Below, one piece after another: positions 16,875-24,658 of a DNA stretch of 64,000 bases; the stretch's first letter is position 1, and every line of letters begins with the position of its first letter. Below the pieces are notes generated by a model, which saw nothing but the letters and a program-made list of their open reading frames with translations, did no database searches and was not told where the DNA came from. Source of the stretch: JANQOH01 sp965243325 (lineage in GTDB: Bacteria > Pseudomonadota > Alphaproteobacteria > UBA7887); contig CBDEUQ010000003.1 of assembly GCA_965243325.1 (NCBI GenBank), forward strand, positions 3,038,001-3,102,000, read 5' to 3'. The translations under genes and the position numbers were made by a program.

Positions 16875-17480
16875 GTGCCCGCCGCGGTCCGCCGCGTAGC
16901 CGCCGCGATGCTCTTCGCCGGGCTCGCGCCGGTCGTTGCGGCCGCCGCGAGCGAGGTCCGGGAACCGGCGGGCTACCGGATGGAGGACTACCGGGCCCCG
17001 GTCCCCGCGAGACTGCCCGGCGGCGTCACGGTCTCGGTCGAACGGGTGCGGGCTCTGGTCGAAACCGGCGACGTCGTGCTGATCGATGTCCTGCCCAGAC
17101 CTCCGAGGCCCGAGGCGTTGCCGGAAGACGAGCTCTGGTGGCCCCGGCCCCGCTACAACATTCCCGGCAGCACGTGGCTGCCGAATACCGGTTTCGGCGC
17201 CTTGTCGGACGCGTCCGAACGATACTTCCTGGACAATCTCAAGCGGTTGACGGCCGGCCGCAAACAGCGAACGGTGCTGTTCTATTGCCTGGAGGATTGC
17301 TGGATGTCATGGAACGCCGCCGTGCGCGCCATTTCCCACGGCTACGAGGACGTCCTCTGGTTCCCCGAAGGCACCGACGGCTGGGAGGACGCGGGGCTGC
17401 CGACCGAACGAAGCGAGCCGGCTCCGGGGTGGGAGCCGCGCCGCGGCCGCGGCGGAACGACGGACGAAAACGGGGGCTGA
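16875..17480 (+). CDS. PQQ-catabolism-associated CXXXCW-motif rhodanese-like protein
   Basis: About 201 residues if translation starts at GTG 16875; an ATG at 16908 would cut into the signal peptide. A secretion signal ends near AAAASEV. The rhodanese-like fold contains VLIDVLPRPPRPE early and the defining motif FYCLEDCWMSWNA near residue 145. In this family the two cysteines of CXXXCW are thought to bind a redox partner or cofactor in the periplasm. It starts 17 bases after xoxJ and belongs to the same unit. The substrate is unknown; the link to alcohol oxidation rests on conserved neighbourhood. Confidence 0.82.
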   Translation: MPAAVRRVAAAMLFAGLAPVVAAAASEVREPAGYRMEDYRAPVPARLPGGVTVSVERVRALVETGDVVLIDVLPRPPRPEALPEDELWWPRPRYNIPGSTWLPNTGFGALSDASERYFLDNLKRLTAGRKQRTVLFYCLEDCWMSWNAAVRAISHGYEDVLWFPEGTDGWEDAGLPTERSEPAPGWEPRRGRGGTTDENGG

Positions 17481-17484
17481 GGGC

Positions 17485-18036
17485 ATGAGCGGCAGGTTGG
17501 AAGGCGGCGGCACCGGCGCGCCGACCGCGCGGCGGCGCGGACTTCGAGCGTGCGTATGGGCGCTGGCGCTCGGGCTCCCGTTGTGCGAGGCCGCCGCAGC
17601 GGAACCGGCGAAAGCCGCCGTTTTCGATTTCGAGATGATCGATACAAGCCTCGAGGGAGAGATGACGGGAACGCGGCCCGACGAATGGCGCCGCCTGGAG
17701 ATGATCGGCGACCTTTTGCGCCGAAGACTGGCGGAGTCCGGGCGCTATACCGTCATCGACCAGACGCCCGCATCCGATCGAATCCAGGCGGCTGGACACC
17801 TCTTCGGCTGCAACGGCTGCGAGGTCCCCATCGCCCGGGATCTGGGCGCCGACCTGGCGATCACCGGCACGGTGCAAAAGGTCAGCAACCTTATCCTCAA
17901 CATCAACGTCTACGTGAGCGACGCGCATTCCGGGAAAAAGCTGCGCGCCACGAGCGTCGATATTCGCGGCAACACGGACCGGTCCTGGTCCCGCGGGCTG
18001 GACTATCTGGTCGAGAACCGGCTGTTGAAGCCATGA
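17485..18036 (+). CDS. Secreted protein of the quinoprotein locus (DUF3280/DUF2380-like)
   Basis: 183 residues. Signal peptide to about residue 40 (cleaved near AAAAEP). The mature part, AKAAVFDFEMIDTSLEGEM then LRRRLAESGRYTVID, DLGADLAITGTVQKVSNLIL and NINVYVSDAHSGK, looks like the nucleotide-free CsgG/TolB-N type fold seen in small secreted proteins near PQQ dehydrogenases. A pair of cysteines (GCNGCEVP) resembles a metal or disulfide site. It begins four bases after the previous stop and overlaps a weak downstream ATG. The family name is recalled from domain architecture and not verified; function unknown. Confidence 0.7.
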   Translation: MSGRLEGGGTGAPTARRRGLRACVWALALGLPLCEAAAAEPAKAAVFDFEMIDTSLEGEMTGTRPDEWRRLEMIGDLLRRRLAESGRYTVIDQTPASDRIQAAGHLFGCNGCEVPIARDLGADLAITGTVQKVSNLILNINVYVSDAHSGKKLRATSVDIRGNTDRSWSRGLDYLVENRLLKP

Positions 18037-18059
18037 TTCGCATCGAAAGGAGGACGCCC

Positions 18060-18404
18060 GTGAAACGCTGTCGCTTCCTGGCCGCCTCGCTGGCGCTGGC
18101 CGTCGCCGCGGCTGCCGGCCCGGGCCTGGCGCACGACTATCCCACCGAGGCGCTGGCCGACTACGTGTTCAACTGCATGCCTCGCGACGGCCAGACGCAA
18201 CAGGCCTTGCGCCGATGTTCCTGCAGCATAGACGTGATCGCGTCGATCGTTCCCTACGAACGCTACGTCCAGGCCGAGACGATCTTGCGCATGAGGGAGA
18301 TCAGCGGCGAAAAGAGTGCGATATTCCGCGAGAACACGGAACTCGGGCGCATCGTCGGCGATCTGCAGGACGCTCAGGACGAGGCGGGGAGCCGCTGTTT
18401 CTGA
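18060..18404 (+). CDS. Small secreted cysteine-containing protein of the xox locus, unknown function
   Basis: 114 residues from GTG 18060, preferred over ATG 18033 because a near-perfect AAAGGAGG lies seven bases before the GTG and the signal peptide (cleaved near GLAHDYP) then begins directly. The mature protein is about 90 residues, helical, with four cysteines: C in VFNCMPRDG, CSCS, and one at the C-terminus (SRCF). The pattern suggests two disulfides or a metal site. I do not recognise a named family. Its place as last gene of the xoxFGJ unit suggests a periplasmic accessory role. Confidence 0.72.
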   Translation: MKRCRFLAASLALAVAAAAGPGLAHDYPTEALADYVFNCMPRDGQTQQALRRCSCSIDVIASIVPYERYVQAETILRMREISGEKSAIFRENTELGRIVGDLQDAQDEAGSRCF

Positions 18405-18426
18405 GACCACCGGGCGCGAGCTGTCG

Positions 18427-19269
18427 TCAGGTTCCGGCGTGCGGCGCGACCGGCCAGCTCTCGGTGAAAACGGCGTCGTCGGTATCGCGCACCTCGACGG
18501 CAATCTCCCCGGGCTCCCGCGGCACGAAGGAGAAGCGAAAGCTCGGATCCTCACTGATCGAAATCGCACCCTCGATCGACATCACCCGCTCGCCGGCGTA
18601 GCTGACCACGACGTCGCTGACGAAGCGGGCCGGGACGTAGTGCCGCGTGAGCTGATCCATCTGCAGCCCCGAATAGTTCGGGTGGCCGATCAGGAGCCGC
18701 ACCTCGTTGGGCTCGCCGAACCGGATCGGCGTCGACTGCTTGAGCTTCATCCTGCCGAGACGCGCCATGGCACGGTCAGCGTCTTTCGAGGCCGGCGCCG
18801 AGCACCCGCCCGAGGCCTTGACGTAACGGGCCGCCATGTAGAGCGCGCCGTCGTTGGTCTCCGCGACCGCGCGCACGGTCGTATAGGAGTCGATCCGCAC
18901 GCGGGTGGCGACGGTCGCCAGGCCGCTTCGCGGAGTCAGGCGGAAGGTTGCCGCCAGCGGAACCGGGTTGTCGTCGATGATCAGAAAGATCGACTTCACC
19001 CAGCGCTCGGCCGACTGCGGCATCTCGGCCCTGACGGTGATCGGCACGACCGCGGCGTCGTGAGCGCGATACGGCGCCTCCAGACCAACGACTCCGGCGC
19101 CGTCCAGAACCGGCCGGTCGTCGAACAGCATTTCGCGCAGCACGGGCCAGGATTCGTCGCCTTCCGCTCCCCCCGCTGCGGCGGCGAACGACAGAACCAG
19201 ACCGGCGAGCGCCGCCGCGGGCTGCCATCCGGTCCGCACCATGCCCGAAACTCCGGTCCCGGCGCTCAT
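18427..19269 (-). CDS. Quinoprotein dehydrogenase-associated SoxYZ-like carrier
   Basis: 280 residues from ATG 19269, which is preceded by a strong GGAGAAGGAGGAGG. Signal peptide ends near GGAEGDES. An N-terminal SoxY-like domain ends in GGCSAPASKD, equivalent to the swinging-arm GGC of SoxY that carries sulfur adducts; a SoxZ-like domain follows (IRFGEPNEVRLLIGHPNYSG). In sulfur oxidation SoxYZ shuttles covalently bound sulfur. The fused version occurs near PQQ dehydrogenases, where its cargo is unknown. It converges on the xox genes and lies downstream of a metallo-hydrolase gene in the same orientation, 68 bases away. Confidence 0.87.
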   Translation of the reverse strand: MSAGTGVSGMVRTGWQPAAALAGLVLSFAAAAGGAEGDESWPVLREMLFDDRPVLDGAGVVGLEAPYRAHDAAVVPITVRAEMPQSAERWVKSIFLIIDDNPVPLAATFRLTPRSGLATVATRVRIDSYTTVRAVAETNDGALYMAARYVKASGGCSAPASKDADRAMARLGRMKLKQSTPIRFGEPNEVRLLIGHPNYSGLQMDQLTRHYVPARFVSDVVVSYAGERVMSIEGAISISEDPSFRFSFVPREPGEIAVEVRDTDDAVFTESWPVAPHAGT

Positions 19270-19337
19270 GGGGCCCCTCCTCCTTCTCCGACCTGGCGAG
19301 GGATGATAGCACGGGACGCAGGCCGTGGCGCCGGCGT

Positions 19338-20336
19338 TCACTCCCACTCCAGTTCGGTGAAGGCGGTTACGACGTTGCGTGGATGGTAGGCGTCGAACAG
19401 TTTCCAGCGTCCCCGTTCGGAACGGCCCACCGACGCGACGGCCTGTTCGATCGTTTCGCCGCTTTCGATCGCGGCCCGCGTTTCGTCGAGCAGGACGCGC
19501 AGATACCGTTCCTGGGCATCGAGCGCCCCTGGCCAGTCGGCGCTCGGCGCCCCGTGGCCGGGAACGACTCGCCGGACGTCGAGCCGCCGCAGCGCCGCGA
19601 TGACGTCGAGCCAGCCTGTGAGGCTGCCGTCGACCACCGGCACGCGCCCGACGAACAGGAGATCGCCGGTCCACAGCGTCCCGCTCCCGCGGTCGAGGAC
19701 CGAGAGATCGTTGTCCGTGTGCGCCGTCGGATGCGCCGTCAGCTCGAGCGTCCTCCCCCCAAGGTCAAGCGTCAGCGTATCGTCGACCGTCACCGTCGGC
19801 GGTATGGCTTCGCTGCCCGCGGCCGCTGCGCCGAGCGCTTCGCCGAGGCGCCGCAAATAGTACCGTCCGCGCGCCGAGACCGCCCTGGGCAGCCTCGCGT
19901 GGCCGACGAAGGCGGCGCCGTCCTGCCGAAATGCGGCGTTGCCGAAGAGGTGGTCGGGATGCACGTGAGTGTTGACGACATATTCGATCGGCAAGTCGGT
20001 CTCGTGCCGGATCGCCTGACGCAAACGCCGTCCCTGTTCGGCGCTGCCGCCGCTGTCGATGACCGCGACGGCCCTGTCGCCGACGACGAAGCCGACATTG
20101 GCGATCGCACCAAGGTTGTTCTCGTTCGCTTCCTCGTGCCGCCCCTGTTGAACGAAGACTCCCGGGGCGATTTCGACGACCGGGAGGGGTTCGGCACAGG
20201 CGACGCTCGCGAGAACGGCGACGGCCGACGCCGGGACCAGTCTCGCCAGGACGGAGGAGACCGGGCGCGACGCGTGATGCCGGCGGCGGCGTAATGCGCG
20301 CGCCCACCGACCATCCGGACAACCGCGATCGATCAT
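19338..20336 (-). CDS. Quinoprotein relay system zinc metallohydrolase (metallo-beta-lactamase fold)
   Basis: 332 residues from ATG 20336 (GGGGAGG 13 bases upstream). A basic N-terminus and a signal segment end near SVACAEP. The metal site reads THVHPDHLFGN, then TAHPTAHTDNDL, TGDLLFVGR and VPGHGAP, all standard metallo-beta-lactamase fold ligands. The secreted hydrolase with the SoxYZ-like carrier forms the so-called quinoprotein relay pair near PQQ dehydrogenases; it may hydrolyse an adduct on the carrier. Its promoter and leader are duplicated upstream of the cyclase gene at 20764-21804, which suggests co-regulation. Confidence 0.87.
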   Translation of the reverse strand: MIDRGCPDGRWARALRRRRHHASRPVSSVLARLVPASAVAVLASVACAEPLPVVEIAPGVFVQQGRHEEANENNLGAIANVGFVVGDRAVAVIDSGGSAEQGRRLRQAIRHETDLPIEYVVNTHVHPDHLFGNAAFRQDGAAFVGHARLPRAVSARGRYYLRRLGEALGAAAAGSEAIPPTVTVDDTLTLDLGGRTLELTAHPTAHTDNDLSVLDRGSGTLWTGDLLFVGRVPVVDGSLTGWLDVIAALRRLDVRRVVPGHGAPSADWPGALDAQERYLRVLLDETRAAIESGETIEQAVASVGRSERGRWKLFDAYHPRNVVTAFTELEWE

Positions 20337-20353
20337 TTCAACCCGTTGCCTCC

Positions 20354-20509
20354 CCTCGCCGTCGTGGCCGCCGTTCGCCGCTGTCCACCACGGCACCAGC
20401 GTAGCCGGCGCGGAATTCGTTTTTCAATCGACCCCCGGAATCCTGGACCACCTCCGCGAGACCGCTTCTTGCCGCCCGGGAAGGTCGAAGCATCGACCTA
20501 GGCCGCGAC
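20354..20509 (-). repeat. Promoter-leader repeat, copy A
   Basis: About 150 bases that align, at roughly three quarters identity by eye, with 21815-21961. It ends 17 bases before the start codon of the metallohydrolase. The best-kept stretch is the leader GGTGCC-TGGTGGACA--GGCGAACGG on the minus strand. The two genes downstream of the copies are unrelated, so the similarity is in control sequence and not in a duplicated coding gene. Confidence 0.7.
20398..20427 (-). promoter_or_regulatory. Putative sigma-70-type promoter of the metallohydrolase gene
   Basis: On the minus strand, TTGAAA (20427-20422), an 18-base spacer, then TACGCT (20403-20398). The same boxes and spacing occur in repeat copy B. 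Transcription would start about 55 bases before ATG 20336. Confidence 0.5.
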
Positions 20510-20583
20510 ACCGCGGACATACGCCTGCGCGCGCAGCAGGATGTCGACCGTGGCGTGCCCGGCCATACGACCGGCGGCGTCAT
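20498..20583 (-). pseudogene. Remnant of an acyl-CoA ligase gene start
   Basis: The minus-strand frame encodes GHATVDILLRAQAYVRGVAA and then a stop. This matches the N-terminus of the intact ligase at 9482 (GSATIGALLRAQARIRGGAVAV) in order and spacing. Only about 25 codons survive; the rest of the gene is gone and repeat copy A follows at once. It reads as the scar of a deletion or rearrangement that removed a ligase paralogue. Confidence 0.5.
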
Positions 20584-20721
20584 GCGGCGCGTTCTGACGG
20601 ACCGATCGGAAGGACAATAGCGGGGAACCTGCGGACAGCGGCACGTGGCCGACCTCAGTAGCCCCGCCTGAGCACACCGGACACGCCGCGTGCGTCCCGT
20701 GGGGCCCGGATGGACCGGGAG

Positions 20722-20752
20722 GTGCCGGCCGGTTGCGAGAACCGGCCGGCAC
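20722..20752 (-). terminator. Perfect 13-bp hairpin after the first cyclase gene
   Basis: GTGCCGGCCGGTT at 20722-20734 pairs exactly with 20740-20752 around GCGAG. It lies 11 bases beyond the stop of the minus-strand cyclase gene. There is no T run, so termination is inferred from the stem. Confidence 0.55.
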
Positions 20753-20763
20753 GCCGCGGGCGA

Positions 20764-21804
20764 TCAGCGAACGGCGATGGCCGTGCTGCCTGGGGCGCCT
20801 GCAAGGCCCTTTATCGGCAGCGGCGAGAACACGAACAGGAACTCGTACGGATTGGTTTCGCCACCGCTGTCGGCAGCCAACGCCGCCGCAAGTTCGCCGA
20901 GGCGCATCCATTCCATCAAGTGGATCCCGTTCTGGGTGATGAGAATGAGATGAGCCGTATTGAAGATGAAACCGAACTCGCGGCCCAGCGCGTCAGGGTT
21001 GTCGATCAGCTCGACGCTGCGACCGCCGACCGCAGCCTCGGAATGCTGCGTATCGGTTCCGAGCATGGCGATACGCCGCTCGGCGAGCCAGAAGGCTGCT
21101 TCGCTCCCGATGCCGGGGGAATTGAAATGCCGCGCGTTGTCAACGCCGAAAAGACTGTCCCATCCGGTGTAGAACAGGGCCACGTCTCCCTCGCCGGGAC
21201 CGTCCACTCCCTGCGCGGCAAGTACCGCCTCGATGTCGGCGACGGTGAGCTCGTAGGAATCCGCGACGATCTCGCGACCGTTCGCGGTAACTTTCGGCAC
21301 GTTCGAATTGGCAACGAAGTCGAGCAGAACGGCCCGCGTAAAGAACGGCTTGACGTTCTCGACGCCCAGTTTCTTGACGCGACCGAGCTCATCGGGCCCC
21401 AGATCCTCGTGGGTGAAGCAGTTGTAGTATCCCAGATCGTGACCGGCGTGGCTCAGAGCGTCGAACTGCGTGGCGATCTGGCCGATCGACGCGCGCACGC
21501 CGCCGGAATAGAACGACTGCGAATTGTCCTCCTCGTCAGGAAAGCTGAAGGGTGCGACCGTGACGTCGAAGACGCGCCCGAACGGCGGCGTCCCGAGCGT
21601 CACCTCGTCGTAGACATGGCCGAGACGGAAAATCTCGCCGGTTCGCACCAACCTTATCGATTCGAGGACGTTCTCGGGAGTTTGGGTGCGACTGGCCCCG
21701 ATCTCGTCCGTGGGATCGTCCTGCTGCCATGGGCAGCGCGCCTCCTGAGCCTGTGCGGAGACCGCCCACGCAATCGCCAAGACGCTTGCGATCAGTCTCT
21801 TCAT
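20764..21804 (-). CDS. Secreted cyclase-family protein with altered metal motif
   Basis: 346 residues from ATG 21804 (AGGAGA upstream) with a clear signal peptide cleaved near SAQAQEA. The fold is the cyclase/kynurenine formamidase-like family: RLGHVYDEVTLGTPPFGR, TADSYELTV-type core, GEGDVALFYTGWDSLFG. The metal motif HxGTHxDxxxH of the family is changed here to GQIATQFDALSH: the first two His are Gln, while Asp and the last His remain. Activity may be altered or depend on other ligands. It shares a duplicated promoter and leader with the metallohydrolase gene next door, which hints at a role in the same periplasmic pathway. Confidence 0.82.
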   Translation of the reverse strand: MKRLIASVLAIAWAVSAQAQEARCPWQQDDPTDEIGASRTQTPENVLESIRLVRTGEIFRLGHVYDEVTLGTPPFGRVFDVTVAPFSFPDEEDNSQSFYSGGVRASIGQIATQFDALSHAGHDLGYYNCFTHEDLGPDELGRVKKLGVENVKPFFTRAVLLDFVANSNVPKVTANGREIVADSYELTVADIEAVLAAQGVDGPGEGDVALFYTGWDSLFGVDNARHFNSPGIGSEAAFWLAERRIAMLGTDTQHSEAAVGGRSVELIDNPDALGREFGFIFNTAHLILITQNGIHLMEWMRLGELAAALAADSGGETNPYEFLFVFSPLPIKGLAGAPGSTAIAVR

Positions 21805-21814
21805 CTCATTTTCT

Positions 21815-21961
21815 CCTCTCGTCGTTGGACACCGTTCGCCGGTGTCCACCAGGGCACCAGAGTAGTCGGCGCGGGAACCGTCTTTCAATCGGCCTCCAGG
21901 ACCTTGGAGCCCCCCGCGAGACTGCTCCTGCCCTCCCGGGGGTCGAGGCCTCGGCCGCGAA
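21815..21961 (-). repeat. Promoter-leader repeat, copy B
   Basis: Counterpart of 20354-20509, ending 10 bases before the start codon of the cyclase gene. Both copies have the same orientation relative to their genes and nearly the same distance to the start codon. Confidence 0.7.
21859..21888 (-). promoter_or_regulatory. Putative sigma-70-type promoter of the first cyclase gene
   Basis: TTGAAA (21888-21883), an 18-base spacer and TACTCT (21864-21859) on the minus strand. It matches the promoter in copy A in sequence and spacing; the start site would be about 47 bases before ATG 21804. Confidence 0.52.
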
Positions 21962-22243
21962 TTCTCAACGGTCAGACCGAAACGCGGCGTGCGACGCCGC
22001 CGTACCGGCGATGCAGCCAGCAAGGGCAGCGAACGTGGCGGACCGACTTCGGGATGTGGAGGACATCATGCGGTCGGCGAATGAAGCGATTCCATAGCCC
22101 GATCCGCCCGGCTCATACGGCAAGCGGCTTTTGAGCGGAGCTTCCTTCACTCCCAGGTCAATCATGTTGTGAGTGGCGGCTGACTCATGTGTAATGCCTG
22201 CGTGAAACACCGGCGTTGGTGTGAACCAAGGAGGGAGGGAGTC
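21962..22243. other. Intergenic stretch between divergent cyclase genes
   Basis: No convincing gene. A minus-strand frame of about 67 codons (ATG 22165 to stop 21965) has no recognisable domain and no good ribosome-binding site. It must contain the plus-strand promoter of the second cyclase gene; I cannot pick reliable boxes. Confidence 0.4.
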
Positions 22244-23251
22244 ATGAATAGCAGTGGATCTGCCAGACTCGCCGCGGCCTTTGGCGCCGTCGTCCTGTCT
22301 GGTTTCGTCGGTGCGGCAGGACCGGCGTCGGCCGAGGACGCAGCCGCCGAGAGTCCGTGGGGTGCGGAGGACGAAATCGGCCGGTTGAACCTGATGACGG
22401 ATGCCAGCAGGCTCGCCGTTCTGAGCCGCATCTCCAGTGGAAAGGTCTACGATCTCGGTGTGGAATACTTCGTCGGCATGCCGAGCTGGCAGGCGATCGG
22501 CGATCAGCGCTTTCAACTGTTCCTCACCCACACGCCGCGCGGCGTGACCGTGGACGACCCGTTCGGTATCGGGCCGGACCTCAACAAATACGTCAGTTAC
22601 AGCGGCGACGCGATGAGCCTGTACACGCACACGGGCACGCATGTCGATGCGCTCAACCACTTCGGATTGAGCGGAAAGATATGGAATCGCTACGAGTCCG
22701 ACCAACATCTGGGCGACCGGGGCTGGCACAGGGCAGGCGCGGAAACCATTCTTCCGATCGTGGCGCGGGGCGTGCTGATCGATGTCGCCGGCGCCCACGG
22801 CGTCGACGTGCTGGGAGATTCCTACGCCATCGACGCGGAGGAATTGCAGGTGGTGCTCGAGCAGCAGGGAACGGCGCTCCAGGAGGGAGACGTTGTCCTA
22901 ATCCGTACCGGACGCATGACGATCTTCGAAAGCGATCCGGAGCACTACAAGGCCAGCCAGCCAGGCATCACGCTCGACGCCGCGCAATGGCTGGTCGACG
23001 ACAATGGCGCGATGACCGTGGGTTCGGACAATCTTACTCTTGAAGTGATTCCCCACCCGACGCCGACCGCGAGCTACGTTCCCGTGCACACCTACCTGTT
23101 CGCACAACGGGGCGCGCTGATCCTCGAGGTCGTGGATCTCGAAGCGCTGGCCGCCGACGAGGTGTACGAGTTCGTCTTCATCGGTGCTCCTCTGAAACTG
23201 CGTGGCGCCAGCGGCGCCCCGATGCGGCCGGTCGCAATCCCGATCAACTGA
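22244..23251 (+). CDS. Secreted cyclase-family hydrolase (kynurenine formamidase-like)
   Basis: 335 residues from ATG 22244, which follows a long AAGGAGGGAGGGAG; an upstream in-frame ATG at 22187 lacks a site and would mask the signal peptide. Signal ends near GPASAEDA. The metal signature HTGTHVDALNH is intact at about residue 130, in contrast to the neighbouring paralogue. Other family segments are EDEIGRLNLMT and EEGDVVLIRTGR-like LQEGDVVLIRTGRM. Members hydrolyse amides or lactones with divalent metal; the exact substrate is unknown. It is divergent from the first cyclase gene, and an IS copy sits 36 bases after its stop. Confidence 0.87.
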   Translation: MNSSGSARLAAAFGAVVLSGFVGAAGPASAEDAAAESPWGAEDEIGRLNLMTDASRLAVLSRISSGKVYDLGVEYFVGMPSWQAIGDQRFQLFLTHTPRGVTVDDPFGIGPDLNKYVSYSGDAMSLYTHTGTHVDALNHFGLSGKIWNRYESDQHLGDRGWHRAGAETILPIVARGVLIDVAGAHGVDVLGDSYAIDAEELQVVLEQQGTALQEGDVVLIRTGRMTIFESDPEHYKASQPGITLDAAQWLVDDNGAMTVGSDNLTLEVIPHPTPTASYVPVHTYLFAQRGALILEVVDLEALAADEVYEFVFIGAPLKLRGASGAPMRPVAIPIN

Positions 23252-23286
23252 CGATACGGGATGCAACCCCCGGACGGCCCGCAGAC

Positions 23287-24566
23287 GGTAACGTCAAGAG
23301 TTATGTGTCAGGGAGACGGGGGTGCTGATTCCCTGAGACTTGTTTTCGTGGATGAATACCGCGTAGAGGACGCGGTCCATTGAGGTCCGGTCCTGGAAGG
23401 TTCCCATGGGCCGGGTTCGTCTGCGGACCTCCCGGAACCTTCGTTCGATGGCGTTGGTGGTCCTGACCCGCTTTCGCTCATCGAGGGTCCGGTAGCGGAA
23501 GCAGGTGAGCAGCTCGTCGAGATCGCTGCGCAGGCAGGCGACGGCCTTGGGGTAGGTGCTTTGCCAGCGGTCGGCGAAGCGTCGGGCGGCGCTCTGGGCC
23601 TTGCGGCGGCTCTTTGCATTCATGACGGCGTGGACATCGGCCTTGACGGCCTCCTGGTCGGCCTTGCGGACCTTGTTGAGGATGTTGCGCATCTTGTGCG
23701 CCCAGCACCTCTGAACCGGGATGCCGGGATAGACGAACGGCAAGGCAGCCAGCAGGCCCTTGCCGCCATCGACGCAGATCATCTCAAGGCCTTCGCCGGT
23801 GAGCCCGCGGTGGTACAGCCGGTTGAGGAACACTTCCCACTCGCGGGCGCCTTCGCTGACGGCGAGATGGAAGTCGATGATCTCCTTCTTGCCGTCGGGG
23901 CGGATGCCGAGCGCCACCAGGACCGGCCTCCTGAGCGCGCCGGCGCCGGTCTTGCGGGCCAGCACCACGCCGTCGAGCATCAGCGCCTTGTAGGCGTTCT
24001 TCAGCGGCCTGCGGTGGAAGGCCTCGACCGCCATGTCGAGCGTCTTGGAGACCCGGCTCACCGTCGCGGCCGAGACCGGGCGCCCGAGCAGGGCCAGCAG
24101 GACCTCGCCCACCTTGCGCGTCGAAAGCCCCAGCACGAAGCCGGCCAGGATGGCACGGTCGATCTCCGGCGCGCGCCTTGCGTAGCTCTTCACAACCCCG
24201 GTCGGGCAGAAGTGCCGGGTGCGCGGCACGTTGAGCTCGATGTCGCCGAGCTCGCTCAGCAGGCAGCGGCGGTAGGTCCCGTTGCGCCGGTCGCGCATCG
24301 CGCCGGCGTCGAGGTTGTCGAGCCAGCGATCCACCGCCTCGGCCATCCGGCCCTCGATGATCTCGGCCAGCGCCTGGCGGCCGAGCGGGCGGTAGCCCTC
24401 GCCCCAGTCCAGTCCGCCTGCCTGCATCTCCTTCACCACCTCAAAGGCCTGGGGTAGGCTCATGATCGTCGCAGCTTGCTGGGACATGCGGGGTGCTCCT
24501 GTTTGTGGTTGTCGTCACCACAGGGAGTACCCCCTTCCCACCTGACACATAAATTCTTACGTCACC
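23287..24566 (-). mobile_element. Complete IS256-family element, copy 2
   Basis: 1280 bases, opposite in orientation to the array. It is flanked by the 9-base direct repeat CCCGCAGAC at 23278-23286 and 24567-24575. Same inverted repeats as copy 1. The left end (upstream of the transposase) faces efp, leaving only about 84 bases between the target duplication and the efp start codon. Confidence 0.95.
23294..24487 (-). CDS. IS256-family transposase (intact)
   Basis: 397 residues with the same sequence as the plus-strand copy at 9853: DDE residues D172, D240 and E348, no frameshift. The stop lies within the right inverted repeat region, seven bases from the element end, which is normal for this compact element. 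Confidence 0.95.
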   Translation of the reverse strand: MSQQAATIMSLPQAFEVVKEMQAGGLDWGEGYRPLGRQALAEIIEGRMAEAVDRWLDNLDAGAMRDRRNGTYRRCLLSELGDIELNVPRTRHFCPTGVVKSYARRAPEIDRAILAGFVLGLSTRKVGEVLLALLGRPVSAATVSRVSKTLDMAVEAFHRRPLKNAYKALMLDGVVLARKTGAGALRRPVLVALGIRPDGKKEIIDFHLAVSEGAREWEVFLNRLYHRGLTGEGLEMICVDGGKGLLAALPFVYPGIPVQRCWAHKMRNILNKVRKADQEAVKADVHAVMNAKSRRKAQSAARRFADRWQSTYPKAVACLRSDLDELLTCFRYRTLDERKRVRTTNAIERRFREVRRRTRPMGTFQDRTSMDRVLYAVFIHENKSQGISTPVSLTHNS

Positions 24567-24658
24567 CCCGCAGACCGGCGGGTTGCGCCGCGTTCGCCGC
24601 GGGTGTTAGCGTCGCCCGCGGCGATTCGCCGGCGCTTTGCAAAACATAGAACGCGGCC

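Noticed and set aside
18427..19674. A 415-codon start for the SoxYZ-like carrier
   Set aside because: The extra 135 codons run through the neighbouring hydrolase gene; ATG 19269 has a strong ribosome-binding site and signal peptide.
21965..22165. 67-codon minus-strand frame between the two cyclase genes
   Set aside because: No ribosome-binding site, no recognisable domain, Ser/Ala-rich composition typical of chance frames.
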